In this document: positions 33,287 to 42,211 of the stretch, one piece after another
How positions within the stretch are numbered: the first letter of the stretch is position 1
Layout: each line of letters begins with the position of its first letter
Source: VBDM01 sp035519135
Lineage (GTDB): Bacteria > Pseudomonadota > Gammaproteobacteria > Burkholderiales > SG8-39
Length of the DNA: 64,000 nt
Reading direction: 5' to 3'
Assembly: GCA_035519135.1 (NCBI GenBank)
Contig: DATIWX010000004.1
Location: 1-64,000, forward strand
Notes under the pieces: model-generated
What the model saw: only the letters and a program-made list of their open reading frames with translations
Told to the model about the DNA's origin: nothing
Database searches by the model: none
Made by a program: the position numbers and the translations under genes

Positions 33287-34319
33287 GCACCCAGCGCGCG
33301 TACACGATCTCGAAGACGAGGAAAGGTATGAAGATGTAGAGGCGGCTGTTCGCCGCGAGATCGATCGAAATGTAGGCAGCCACGCCCTGGACCACGGTTA
33401 GGGCGTAGTGAAAGAGCGACACGGCCTTATGGCTGTAGCCGATCCGGTTGAGGAGCTGGTAGAGGTGGGTGCGGTGCGCAAGGTGGATCGGCTCCCCGCG
33501 CACCAGGCGCCGCGCGAAGGTGAAGAACGTGTCGAATATGAAGTGGAACAGGAGCATCGGAACGATATAGAAGGACAGGCGTCCCAGGTCCAGGCTCGAT
33601 CCGATGACGGCGAGGGTCGCAAAGGTGAATCCCAGGAAGGCGCTGCCGATGTCTCCCATGAAGATCTTGGCGGGCGGGAAGTTGAACAGCAGGAATCCCG
33701 CGGCGCCCGCGAGCAGCACGTAGGAGCTGATGTAGACGAAGACGCTTTTTTGCTGGAGCGCGATGGCGCACAGGAATGCCGCGGCGATGACGGCGACTCC
33801 CGCGGCCAGTCCGTCCAGGCCGTCCATGAAGTTGTACGCGTTGGTGAGTCCGAGAATCCACAGGAACGTCAGCACGTAGCCCACCCAGCCCAGCTCGACC
33901 TCGCCCCAATGGGGAATCGCAAGCCGCGAGAGGACCACGCCCGAGGTGAGCACCACGCCCACGCACACCATCTGCGTCAGCACCTTGACGAAAAAGGTCT
34001 TCTGCGTGACGTCGTCGATGAAAGACACCGTCGCGAGGAGAATGGCGGTGACGACGTATCCCCAGAAATACCGGTCGTCGATGCGGGCGACGTCGGCGAC
34101 GAAGTAGATGATCAGGCTCCCGATCAGGAAGGTCGTGACGAAGGCGATGCCGCCGGACTTCGGGACCGGCCGGGAATGCGAGGAGCGGTCGTTCGGCACG
34201 TCCATCACGCGCACGTGGCGCGCCATCACGTAGGTGAGGACCGCGGAGCAGACGAAGATAGCGCCCGCGAAGCCGAGGTGGCTGAGGAACTTGAGAAGGT
34301 CCAGCTTGAGAAAGTCCAT
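33255..34319 (-). CDS. Polyprenyl-phosphate sugar-1-phosphate transferase (WecA/WbpL family)
   Basis: A 354-residue polytopic protein with about ten membrane helices. Family motifs include MDVPNDRSSHSRPVPKSGGI, the Asp-Asp motif SFIDDV, the catalytic loop LTNAYNFMDGLDGLAAG, FMGDIGSAFLGF, and a cytosolic HRTHLYQLLNRIG box. It transfers a sugar-1-phosphate from a UDP-sugar to undecaprenyl phosphate. Its place next to a WbpM/PglF-type dehydratase mirrors the wbpL-wbpM pair of Pseudomonas O-antigen loci, hinting at a UDP-FucNAc- or QuiNAc-type donor. It is the last gene of the 31-kb minus-strand locus. Confidence 0.9.
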   Translation of the reverse strand: MDFLKLDLLKFLSHLGFAGAIFVCSAVLTYVMARHVRVMDVPNDRSSHSRPVPKSGGIAFVTTFLIGSLIIYFVADVARIDDRYFWGYVVTAILLATVSFIDDVTQKTFFVKVLTQMVCVGVVLTSGVVLSRLAIPHWGEVELGWVGYVLTFLWILGLTNAYNFMDGLDGLAAGVAVIAAAFLCAIALQQKSVFVYISSYVLLAGAAGFLLFNFPPAKIFMGDIGSAFLGFTFATLAVIGSSLDLGRLSFYIVPMLLFHFIFDTFFTFARRLVRGEPIHLAHRTHLYQLLNRIGYSHKAVSLFHYALTVVQGVAAYISIDLAANSRLYIFIPFLVFEIVYARWVLTRAAKMGLL

Positions 34320-34320
34320 C

Positions 34321-36204
34321 TCAGCGTGGGTCCTGCGGGCGGTATTCCGGCACCAGGGTCGCGAGCTTGGCGCGGACCGCCTCGTCCTCGAGCGCCTGGG
34401 GCGCCTCCAGCCAGGCCAGAGCCTCGCGCACCCACGATGGATCGGGAGGCGAGAGCGCCCGCATGGTGCGGACCTTCGGGTGGCCCGTGGCGAGGGTGTG
34501 CTCGTTGTCGGCGAGCAGCTCCTCGTAGAGCTTCTCGCCCCGCCGCAGGCCCGTGAAGGCGATCTGGATGCCGTCGTCGCGAAGGCCCGACAGGCGGATC
34601 ATGTCGCGGGCGAGGTCGACGATCTTCACCGGCTCGCCCATGTCCATCACGAAAACCTCGCCGCCCAGGCCCATGCTGCCCGCCTGCAGCACGAGCTGGG
34701 CCGCCTCGGGGATCGACATGAAGTAGCGCGTGATCTCCGGATGGGTCACCGTGACGGGGCCGCCGCGCTCGATCTGCTCCCTGAATTTCGGAATGACGCT
34801 GCCGGTCGAACCGAGCACGTTCCCGAAGCGAACCATTACGATGCGCGTGCGTCCCGTGGCGAGGCTCTGGCACAGCAGCTCGGCGAGCCGCTTGGATGCG
34901 CCCATTACGTTGGTCGGGTTGACGGCCTTGTCGGTGGAGACGAGCACGAGCTTCTCGACGCCGCCGGCGATCGCCGCCTGCGCGACCCGCCAGGTCCCCA
35001 GCGCGTTGTTGCGTATCGCCTCCCAGGCGTTCAGGTCCTCCATCAGGGGGACGTGCTTGTACGCCGCGGCGTGAAACAGCGCCGATGGCCGGAAGCTCCC
35101 GACCGCCTGGTCCAGGCGCGCCGCGTCCTTGACGTCGCCGATGACGCAGGCGAGCGGGGTCACCGGCGAGCGTCCCTGGAACTCCTGCTCGATCTGGTAG
35201 AGCGCGAGCTCGTTCGCCTCGAAGAGCACCAGCTTCGCGGGCTCGAAGCGCGCGAGCTGGCGGCAGAGCTCGGTGCCGATCGATCCCCCCGCGCCCGTCA
35301 CCATCACCGTCTTTCCCTGCAGCCACTCGCGCAGTCCCGCGCTGTCAAGCGCCACTGGATCGCGCCCGAGCAGATCGTCGAGCTCCACCGGTCGCACTTG
35401 CGAGTAGCTGACGCGCCCCGACATGAGATCTTCGTAGGACGGTACCGTCATCGCCGGTATGCCGGCGTTCCCGCACAGCTCCATGGCGCGCCTGCGTGCG
35501 GCGTGCGTGGCGCCCGGCATGGCGATGATGGCCTGATCGACGTCCCTGCCTGCGACGATCTCCGGCAGGGCAGCCAATGGACCGAGCACCTTGACCCCGT
35601 CGATGTCGCGGCCGTGCCGGCTGGGATCGTCGTCCAGGAGGCCGACGAAGTTCCACTCGGGGCTCCGGCCGAGGCTCTTCAGCAGATTGGCGCCGGCGGT
35701 TCCGGCGCCAAGCACGATCACCCGCTTGGAGTCGACCGCGCTGAGCCGGGCAAGACGGCCTTCCTTCCAGGCCCGATAGGCGATCCGGCTCCCGCTCATC
35801 ACCGCCGCCAGCAGGATCGGGTACATCACCACGACCGAACGCGGGACATAGCTGAGCCTGAAGAGCACGACGACCAGCGCGACCCCGAGCGCGCCCAGCC
35901 CCGCAGCGACCAGGATGCGCCGCAGGTCGGTGAGGCTCGCATAGCGCCACAGTCCGCGGTACAGGCCCGAGCGCCACGACAGGAATGCCTGCAAGGGCAG
36001 TATCCAGACGAGATCCCGGAACATGGGGACGGTGTAGAAATCCGAGACTTCGAAGTTGAAGCGAAGTTGATAGGCGATGAGCCAGCAGGCCGCCGCCGCG
36101 AGCAGGTCGTGAAAAACCGTGACCCAGGTCTGCCAGCTCACAGACGCCGGGCTCCACGACCGTGCCGCGCCGAGCCCCTTATCCGTCTGGGAGGAGCGCT
36201 TCAT
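34321..36204 (-). CDS. UDP-GlcNAc 4,6-dehydratase (WbpM/PglF/CapD family)
   Basis: A 627-residue membrane-anchored nucleotide-sugar dehydratase. Four N-terminal helices are followed by a CoA-binding-like Rossmann domain (RVIVLGAGTAGANLLKSL) and the SDR catalytic domain (TVMVTGAGGSIGTELCRQLA). The catalytic block reads LVSTDKAVNPTNVMGASKRL, as in PglF/WbpM. It converts UDP-GlcNAc to UDP-4-keto-6-deoxy-GlcNAc. ATG 36204 is chosen as start, because upstream sequence belongs to the aminotransferase gene ending at 36216. With the downstream-named PglE- and PglD-like genes it would make UDP-bacillosamine. Confidence 0.92.
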   Translation of the reverse strand: MKRSSQTDKGLGAARSWSPASVSWQTWVTVFHDLLAAAACWLIAYQLRFNFEVSDFYTVPMFRDLVWILPLQAFLSWRSGLYRGLWRYASLTDLRRILVAAGLGALGVALVVVLFRLSYVPRSVVVMYPILLAAVMSGSRIAYRAWKEGRLARLSAVDSKRVIVLGAGTAGANLLKSLGRSPEWNFVGLLDDDPSRHGRDIDGVKVLGPLAALPEIVAGRDVDQAIIAMPGATHAARRRAMELCGNAGIPAMTVPSYEDLMSGRVSYSQVRPVELDDLLGRDPVALDSAGLREWLQGKTVMVTGAGGSIGTELCRQLARFEPAKLVLFEANELALYQIEQEFQGRSPVTPLACVIGDVKDAARLDQAVGSFRPSALFHAAAYKHVPLMEDLNAWEAIRNNALGTWRVAQAAIAGGVEKLVLVSTDKAVNPTNVMGASKRLAELLCQSLATGRTRIVMVRFGNVLGSTGSVIPKFREQIERGGPVTVTHPEITRYFMSIPEAAQLVLQAGSMGLGGEVFVMDMGEPVKIVDLARDMIRLSGLRDDGIQIAFTGLRRGEKLYEELLADNEHTLATGHPKVRTMRALSPPDPSWVREALAWLEAPQALEDEAVRAKLATLVPEYRPQDPR

Positions 36205-36215
36205 TTCGCGCGCGC

Positions 36216-37454
36216 TCAACGCGCGGCAACGCGCATGACTTTCGCGACCGCGAGCGCCGTGTCCCGCATGTCGCGTTCCGTCAGCGTCGGGTGCACCATG
36301 AAGCAGAGGCTGGTGTCGCCGAGCGCGCGGGCGACCTCGAGGCGCTTCGAGGGCCGCAGCGACTGCGGGAAAGCCTTCTCGAGGTAGATCTCGCTGCAGC
36401 TGCCGACAGCGCACGGGACGCCTTCGGCGTTCACCGCCGCCAGGACGCGGTCGCGGGTCCACCCCGTCCGGAGCGAGTCGGGGCGCAGGAAAACGTAGTA
36501 CTTGTAATACGCGTGGCCGATGTCCCCCGGGGGTACGGTAACCCTCAGCCCCGGTTCATGGGAAAAGGCCTCGGTGAGGATCGCCGCGTTCCTCTGGCGG
36601 GCAAGGCGCGACTGAGCAAGCTTGCCGAGCTGCGCCCGCCCCATCGCGGCCTGCAGCTCGGTCATGCGTCCGTTCGTGCCGAAGCTTTCGTGGATCCAGT
36701 TGAACAGGCCGGGCTTGGCAGCCGGCTGCTGGTAGATCGCGTCGTAGCTCTTGCCGTGATCCTTGTAGGACCAGGCGCGGGACCACAGCGCCTGGTCGTT
36801 GGTCACCAGCATTCCGCCCTCGCCGCCGGTGGTGATGATCTTGTCCTGGCAAAAGGAGAACGCCCCGGCGTCGCCGATCGAGCCGACCGGGCGCCCCTTA
36901 TAGAGCGCGCCATGCGCCTGCGCGCAGTCCTCGATCACCTTCAGCCCGCGCTCGCGTGCGATCGCCATGATCGGGTCCATGTCGCAGGGCCAGCCCGCGA
37001 GGTGCACCGCGATGATCGCCTTGGTTTTCGGCGAAAGTACCGCCTCGATGGTGGCGGCAGTGAGGTTCTGGCTCTCCGAATCGACGTCGGCGATCACCGG
37101 CTTGGCTCCCCGCATCACGGCGCAGCTCGCCGTCGCGATGAAAGTGCGGCTGGGCACCACCACCTCGTCTCCGGCGCCGATACCGAGAGCCTCGAGCGCA
37201 AGCTCCAGGGCCACGGTGCCGTTCGCGAGCGCCACGGCGTATGAGCAGCCGACGTGTGCTGCGTATTCGCGCTCGAAGTGCCGGGCTTCCTCGCCGGTCC
37301 AGTAGTTCACCTTGCCGGAAGCGAGTACGCGGACCGCCGCGTCGATCTCGTCGCGGGCGTAGTGAGGCCAGGGAGCGAAAGGCGTATCGCGAACCGGTTG
37401 GCCTCCTTCGACGGCCAGGCGATCGCCGGACGCGCTCTCGGGTCGCGCGCTCAC
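36216..37454 (-). CDS. PLP-dependent sugar aminotransferase (DegT/DnrJ/EryC1; PglE-like)
   Basis: A 412-residue aspartate-aminotransferase-fold enzyme. PLP Lys lies in FSFCQDKIITTGGEGG, the typical H/Q-x-x-K-x-x-x-x-G-E-G-G motif; GTVALELALEALGIGAGDEV and VIEDCAQAHGALYKGRPVGS are also conserved. Expected to aminate C-4 of UDP-4-keto-6-deoxy-GlcNAc. The start GTG at 37454 overlaps the acetyltransferase stop (GTGA); no ATG suits better. Lies between dehydratase and acetyltransferase genes, the order found in diacetylbacillosamine pathways. Confidence 0.9.
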   Translation of the reverse strand: MSARPESASGDRLAVEGGQPVRDTPFAPWPHYARDEIDAAVRVLASGKVNYWTGEEARHFEREYAAHVGCSYAVALANGTVALELALEALGIGAGDEVVVPSRTFIATASCAVMRGAKPVIADVDSESQNLTAATIEAVLSPKTKAIIAVHLAGWPCDMDPIMAIARERGLKVIEDCAQAHGALYKGRPVGSIGDAGAFSFCQDKIITTGGEGGMLVTNDQALWSRAWSYKDHGKSYDAIYQQPAAKPGLFNWIHESFGTNGRMTELQAAMGRAQLGKLAQSRLARQRNAAILTEAFSHEPGLRVTVPPGDIGHAYYKYYVFLRPDSLRTGWTRDRVLAAVNAEGVPCAVGSCSEIYLEKAFPQSLRPSKRLEVARALGDTSLCFMVHPTLTERDMRDTALAVAKVMRVAAR

Positions 37455-38092
37455 GCGGACAGCTTTCTTGCCGGGGACCCGGCCGCCTTGACGTTCTCCG
37501 GAACGTCTTCGAGCAGCGTAGAGCCGGCACCCACGATCGCATTGCCGCCCACGCGGATCCCGGGAATGACGACGCTGCCGGCACCGAGAAAAGCCCCCGC
37601 GCCGATACGCACGCCTCCGCACAGGTGAACACCGGGAGCGAGGTGCACGCCGTCGCCGACGACGCAGTCGTGGTCGACGGTCGCGCCGGTATTCACGATC
37701 ACGTTCTCGCCGATGGCCGCGTCGGAGTTCACCACCGCTCCGGCCATGATCACCGTTCCATCGCCGATGGCCGCGCCGCGACCGATCTGCGACTGAGGGT
37801 GAACGGCGCGGGCGAGTCCCACGCCGTTGCCGCGCAGCCAGCTCGCGATGCGCATGCGTGTGCCGTTGTCGCCGATCGCTATTAGCGCCAGCGGCTTTTC
37901 GCCCGCAGCTCCCGCGAGGATGCCCGCCGTCGCACCCGCGACGCGGTAGCCGAAGAACGATTTTCCGTGCAGGGCCGGATTGTCGTCCAGGAGGTGCGAT
38001 ATCCGGTAGCGCCCTTCCTTCTCGACGATGTCTATGACCACCTTGGCATGGCCGCTCGCGCCGACCACGACGAGCGCGGGCTGCTTATCCAT
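37451..38092 (-). CDS. Sugar acetyltransferase with left-handed beta-helix (PglD/NeuD family)
   Basis: A 213-residue NeuD/PglD-type acetyltransferase. The N-terminal Rossmann-like nucleotide-sugar domain starts LVVVGASGHAKVVIDIVEKE. The C-terminal half is hexapeptide repeats (IGRGAAIGDGTVIMAGAVVN, IGENVIVNTGATVDHDCVVG, LAPGVHLCGGVRIGAGAFLG). The His in VDHDCVVGD is at the position of the catalytic base of PglD. Predicted to use acetyl-CoA to acetylate the C-4 amine made by the adjacent aminotransferase. Starts at ATG 38092, overlapping the PglC-like gene by 8 bases. Confidence 0.9.
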   Translation of the reverse strand: MDKQPALVVVGASGHAKVVIDIVEKEGRYRISHLLDDNPALHGKSFFGYRVAGATAGILAGAAGEKPLALIAIGDNGTRMRIASWLRGNGVGLARAVHPQSQIGRGAAIGDGTVIMAGAVVNSDAAIGENVIVNTGATVDHDCVVGDGVHLAPGVHLCGGVRIGAGAFLGAGSVVIPGIRVGGNAIVGAGSTLLEDVPENVKAAGSPARKLSA

Positions 38093-38696
38093 TGCGCGGC
38101 TCGCCGCGGCTGCCCGTGAAGCGCGGCATGGTCGCGTGTCCCGGCTGGTTGATCCCCTCCGAGTGCAGGACCCCGAGGAGCGTGAGCCACAGAATCTGCA
38201 AATCCAGCCACAGGGAGCGGTGATCGACGTACCACACATCGAGCCGCAGACGTTCCTCCCAGGTCTGGGCGTTGCGCCCGTTCACTTGCGCCCAGCCGGT
38301 GATGCCCGGGCGGACTTCGTGGCGTCGCGCCTGCTCTGGCGAATACAGGGGCAGGTATTCGACGAGCAGCGGCCTTGGGCCAACCAGGCTCATGTCACCG
38401 CGAAGCACGTTCCACAGCTGGGGCAGTTCGTCGAGGCTGGAGTGGCGGAGGAACCGGCCGAGGCCGGTGAAGCGCTCCGCGTCGGGAAGCAGCTTGCCCT
38501 GAGCATCGGTCGCGCCCGACATGGTCCGGAACTTGTAGAGCACGAAAAGATGACCGAGCCTTCCCGGCCGGATCTGCGCAAATAGGATCGGGCGGCCCGA
38601 GCAAACCAGGACCAGCGCGGAGACCGCGAGGATCACCGGCGAGAGCACGATGAGCCCTGCGCAGGCGACGGCGAAATCAACGAACCGCTTGATCAT
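38085..38696 (-). CDS. Initiating phosphoglycosyl transferase, monotopic (PglC-like)
   Basis: A 203-residue member of the bacterial sugar transferase family. One N-terminal re-entrant hydrophobic helix (FVDFAVACAGLIVLSPVILA) is followed by the catalytic domain: LYKFRTM, SLDELPQLWNVLRGDMSLVG (Asp-Glu dyad), PRPLLVEYLP and RHEVRPGITGWAQVNGRNAQ. Its small size matches PglC rather than the large WbaP type. It would put a phospho-sugar, probably diNAcBac, on undecaprenyl phosphate. The C-terminal tail of about 25 residues after the core is rich in Gly/Arg. Confidence 0.93.
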   Translation of the reverse strand: MIKRFVDFAVACAGLIVLSPVILAVSALVLVCSGRPILFAQIRPGRLGHLFVLYKFRTMSGATDAQGKLLPDAERFTGLGRFLRHSSLDELPQLWNVLRGDMSLVGPRPLLVEYLPLYSPEQARRHEVRPGITGWAQVNGRNAQTWEERLRLDVWYVDHRSLWLDLQILWLTLLGVLHSEGINQPGHATMPRFTGSRGEPRNG

Positions 38697-38704
38697 TCGC
38701 AGGA

Positions 38705-39853
38705 TTATAGCTTTCCGGTCACTTCGGAGTAGTAATCTCGGAGTGCCTGAGTCACTCTCTCCGCGGAAAACTCGCGCAGCACGCGCGCGCGGCCCGCGCT
38801 CCCCAGACTTCCGCGCATTTCCGGATGCTCGATCAGGGTTCGCATTCTTTCAGTCAGCCCCGCGACGTCACCGGGGGCATGGAGCAGGCCGGTCTCCCCC
38901 TCGACCACGGCGTCGATGACCCCGTAGATCCGGCTGGCGATTACCGGCAGCTCCGCGGCGGAAGCTTCGATGGCGACCTGACCGAAACCCTCGCGATAGC
39001 TCGGCAGGCAGAAAACGTCCGCCGCGGCCATGTACTCCTCGGGGCGGTCCGTGAAATCGATACGGCGGAACCGGTCGCGGTGCCCATCGAGCAGCTCCTC
39101 CACACGCGTCATGAGTCCTTCTTCGTCCGGCCCCGCGATGAGGAGATACGCGGAGGCGTATCGTTTCGCGAGCGCTGCGAACGCTCGAGCGAGGTCGGTC
39201 ACACCCTTGTCGCGGCTCACGCGGCCCAGGTACAGGTACAGCACCGCGTCGCGAGGCAGGCCCAGCACCGATCGCACGCGGATTCTCGCCGCCTCGTCCG
39301 GACGGAAGCGCTCGTCCACGCCGCAGATCGAGCCCTCGCCGAGCACCGTCGCTTTCGCGGCGCTCACGACGCCATTGGCAATCAGGAACTCTCGCTGCGA
39401 GCGGCTATCGACCAGCACGTGCGTCGCGAGGCGGGCGATGAGGGCGTCCAATTGCCGCAGCAGGACGCGCATCGGGCCCTTGCGCGTCACCCAGACCTGG
39501 CCGGTGAAAGTGTGCACCCGGACCGGCACGCGCGCGAGCCATGCGGCAACCATCGAAAGCAGGCCGGCCTTGGGCGTGACCGAATGCACCACGGCAAAGC
39601 CCTGTTCCCTGAAGAAGAGAAAGAGGTGAATCGCGGCGAGCGCGTCCCGCAGCGGCGAGATGGCGCGCACGATCGGGACATTGAAGAATCGCGCTTGCGG
39701 GACCTCGACAGCGAGGGCTTGCGGATTGGCGTTGGCAACCACGCTCACTTCGAAGCGATTCGACAGGACCGCAATATGCTTCGCGAGAAAGGCGCGAACG
39801 GTTAGGGGAGAGGACACCACGAAGCAGATGCGCTGCCTGGCGGCGGCTGTCAC
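38705..39853 (-). CDS. GT4 glycosyltransferase (PglA-like position)
   Basis: A 382-residue GT-B enzyme. The N-domain has RICFVVSSPLTVRAFLAKHI and VVHSVTPKAGLLSMVAAWLA, the H-S-V-T-P-K-A segment being common in glycosyltransferases acting on polyprenyl-linked acceptors. The C-domain has YLYLGRVSRDKGVTDLARAF, IDFTDRPEEYMAAADVFCLP and SYREGFGQVAIEASAAELPV (E-x7-E). GTG at 39853 overlaps the preceding gene's stop (GTGA). Probably adds the second sugar onto the PglC product. Confidence 0.9.
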   Translation of the reverse strand: MTAAARQRICFVVSSPLTVRAFLAKHIAVLSNRFEVSVVANANPQALAVEVPQARFFNVPIVRAISPLRDALAAIHLFLFFREQGFAVVHSVTPKAGLLSMVAAWLARVPVRVHTFTGQVWVTRKGPMRVLLRQLDALIARLATHVLVDSRSQREFLIANGVVSAAKATVLGEGSICGVDERFRPDEAARIRVRSVLGLPRDAVLYLYLGRVSRDKGVTDLARAFAALAKRYASAYLLIAGPDEEGLMTRVEELLDGHRDRFRRIDFTDRPEEYMAAADVFCLPSYREGFGQVAIEASAAELPVIASRIYGVIDAVVEGETGLLHAPGDVAGLTERMRTLIEHPEMRGSLGSAGRARVLREFSAERVTQALRDYYSEVTGKL

Positions 39854-40959
39854 TGGAGCGACCCGGCCTGCTTCGGCTTGCGCCGGAAAGGAAGGAGAGC
39901 AAGGACAGCCGCCGAACCGAGCAGCCGGTTCCAGAGAGCCGGAACGATATCGAAGGGACACAAGGCGAGAAAGGCCAGTGCCACGCGTACCCGGTGCAGC
40001 CTGCGCGGCAGCCGCTCGATCCCGTCGAGCAGAAACCGGCGTGCGCCGGGATAGCGTGCCCCGGTGAGGGCGATGCTTGCCCCCTTGCCGGCACGGATCG
40101 CGGCAAAACGAAAACGCAGCGCCATGCGGTCGAGAAACGCCGGGGTGAACAGCTGCGGCGCGAGACGCGGCCCGCGCTCGCGCAGCCGCTCGAGTATGGG
40201 CTCGAGGTTCTCCGGGTTCAAAGTCCTCGACAGATAGCTGCCGGAGTGGATGCGGCTTGCTCCGAAAGGGACCGGGGAGAACAGCGCTCCGCGGCGGCTT
40301 GCGACTACCCATGTGGTCACCAGATCGGCGAGACCCATGTACGTTGCGTCGAATCGGCCTGCCGCCTCGAGCGTGGCCCGGTGATAGATGAGCGTGGAGC
40401 CGACCGACCAGTTGCCGAGGCGGTACGACATTTCCGCGCATCGCTCCGGGGAGATGTAGGCGTCGCGCAAGGAGACGACCGGTGAGCGGTGGAGGCGAAT
40501 CAGGCGGTCGTTCTCGTCGAAGAGCCAACCCATCGCGGACCACAGCCCCACGCCCGGGTGGCGCGCCAGGCACGATCTCGCGCGGGCGAAAAGGCCCGGG
40601 AGCACGGCGTCGTTGGCCGACAGGAACAGGACGTACTCGCTGCGAGATATCTCGAGGCCCCTATCCAAGGCCCCGTAGGTCCCGAGATTCACGGGGTTCT
40701 CGAGGAGCCTCGTCCCTGCCTTGCCCGAGATCAACGAGCGGATGATCGCGACGCTGTCGTCGGTCGACTGATCGTCTACGACAATCAGCTCGTCGGGCGG
40801 GTCTTCCTGTTGGAGTATCGACCGGATGCAGCGCGGAAGATATCGCGAGTCGTTGCGGTTGGGCACGATAACCGCGATCTCCGGCGTCGCTGAGTTCGGG
40901 GAGCCGTCCAACTCTCCCGGTCCTTCGGCAGGATTCACCGTACGCCGGCCCGCGGGCAT
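39850..40959 (-). CDS. GT2 glycosyltransferase
   Basis: A 369-residue GT-A enzyme of family 2. The catalytic domain begins IAVIVPNRNDSRYLPRCIRS, then ELIVVDDQSTDDSVAIIRSL. The usual DxD is replaced by SAND in YVLFLSANDAVLPGLFARAR. A C-terminal hydrophobic/basic segment (VALAFLALCPFDIVPALWNR) suggests membrane association. The start is set at ATG 40959, after the upstream gene's stop at 40973, though no clear Shine-Dalgarno is visible. Donor and acceptor unknown. Confidence 0.85.
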   Translation of the reverse strand: MPAGRRTVNPAEGPGELDGSPNSATPEIAVIVPNRNDSRYLPRCIRSILQQEDPPDELIVVDDQSTDDSVAIIRSLISGKAGTRLLENPVNLGTYGALDRGLEISRSEYVLFLSANDAVLPGLFARARSCLARHPGVGLWSAMGWLFDENDRLIRLHRSPVVSLRDAYISPERCAEMSYRLGNWSVGSTLIYHRATLEAAGRFDATYMGLADLVTTWVVASRRGALFSPVPFGASRIHSGSYLSRTLNPENLEPILERLRERGPRLAPQLFTPAFLDRMALRFRFAAIRAGKGASIALTGARYPGARRFLLDGIERLPRRLHRVRVALAFLALCPFDIVPALWNRLLGSAAVLALLPFRRKPKQAGSLQ

Positions 40960-40972
40960 CCCGTGCAGAGCA

Positions 40973-42211
40973 TCAGGAGGCGTCCAGGTAGTGGCAGAGC
41001 TCATGGTAGGTGCTGCCGAACTCCGGAACCGCAACGAGCCATCGCGCAGTCAGGGGCAGGCGGCACTTCCAGGCGGTGCGGCAGGCAATCCTGGCTTTGA
41101 GGTCGAGGCGGACTACATTGGGGACGGAGCGGGCTACAAGCCAGAGGTATCGCAGTGTGGACAGGGCTGCGATCTTCGACCACTTGGAGATTCCGGCCGG
41201 CGTCTGCAACTGCTCGATCATGTCGGCCCCCGTATCGCCCTCAGGATAGGCCGACCGCTTGAACGCCATCAGCTTGTCAGCCACGCGCAACGCATCCAGG
41301 GGGCCGATCATGAGGTAGGGATCCCCCGGCCAGAGTGGCTGCAGAACCGCATGGAAATCCCGCGGGGAACAACCCGAGCAGAAGTAGACCGCGTGGGCAA
41401 GATCGAGCGTCTTGAAAAATGCTTCTTGGTCGATGTGGGGTGCCGACGAATGCGCCCGGTAGAACGCCCAAAGCGCATCGCGGTAGCCTTGATAGTGCTC
41501 CAGGAGATCCACGGGATTGTCGGCAAACCATGGAAAGGGATTCCATTTCTTGCGATTGGATTCGGCCGGGGGGCCGTACTGTCTGGCCGCGTAGATGGAG
41601 GGAAGGCGCTTTATCTTGCCCTTGATGACGGCGGCGACCGACTGAAACAGTTCCTGGAAGAGGAAGGTGTTTAGAGTCTGGAGGGAGGCAAAGATGTCGC
41701 GCAGGTCCTGCGTACGATAGACGGCGTAGAACAGCGACTGGTATTTCTGGCACAGGCGGAATATGCGCGCCCCGGGATGAGTGGCTTCATTGCTCGGCCC
41801 GGAGTATTCGTTCTTGACGTGGACAAGGCGGCCGTCCGGTCGAAAATTGAAGTAAATGCCGTGGGCGCCGACGTACTCGGCGTGGCTGTCCAGGTAAGCG
41901 ATTGCGTTCTGCACTCCGACAGGAAAGACGACGTCGTCGTCTGCGCAGAACGAGACATACCGTGATTCCACCATTTCGAGACCGCGCAACAGCTTGGAAG
42001 CCCACGGTTCGGTCGTCTCGAAAACCACGTGTCGAACGGCGTTGCCGAACGGTGCCAGAGCCTCCGAGTTCTCCCTTGCGATTTCCGGCATGCTCGAGTC
42101 GAGCACCAGCAGATTCACCGGCCAGGCACGCTTGTAGTAGTACCGGACCAGCTGCTTGAGGAGCGCCGGACGGTTGAGAGTCGGGATTACCAGGGTATGG
42201 TCACCGGTCAT
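40973..42211 (-). CDS. Glycosyltransferase, TIGR00180-like (GT-A domain)
   Basis: A 412-residue protein with an N-terminal GT2-like domain: TLVIPTLNRPALLKQLVRYY, NLLVLDSS, and a metal-binding-type FCADDDVVFPVGVQNAIAYL. Residues 150-412 are a helical domain with few recognised motifs, which fits the TIGR00180 group of glycosyltransferase-like proteins found in O-antigen and capsule loci. It overlaps the Wzx gene by 11 bases. Function in sugar transfer is likely but unproven. Confidence 0.75.
   Translation of the reverse strand: MTGDHTLVIPTLNRPALLKQLVRYYYKRAWPVNLLVLDSSMPEIARENSEALAPFGNAVRHVVFETTEPWASKLLRGLEMVESRYVSFCADDDVVFPVGVQNAIAYLDSHAEYVGAHGIYFNFRPDGRLVHVKNEYSGPSNEATHPGARIFRLCQKYQSLFYAVYRTQDLRDIFASLQTLNTFLFQELFQSVAAVIKGKIKRLPSIYAARQYGPPAESNRKKWNPFPWFADNPVDLLEHYQGYRDALWAFYRAHSSAPHIDQEAFFKTLDLAHAVYFCSGCSPRDFHAVLQPLWPGDPYLMIGPLDALRVADKLMAFKRSAYPEGDTGADMIEQLQTPAGISKWSKIAALSTLRYLWLVARSVPNVVRLDLKARIACRTAWKCRLPLTARWLVAVPEFGSTYHELCHYLDAS

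Noticed and set aside
34234..36387. A 717-codon open frame on the plus strand
   Set aside because: It is antisense to the WbpM/PglF-type gene, which has clear motifs. The frame stays open because of high G+C, and its translation (Arg/Ala/His-rich) matches no family.
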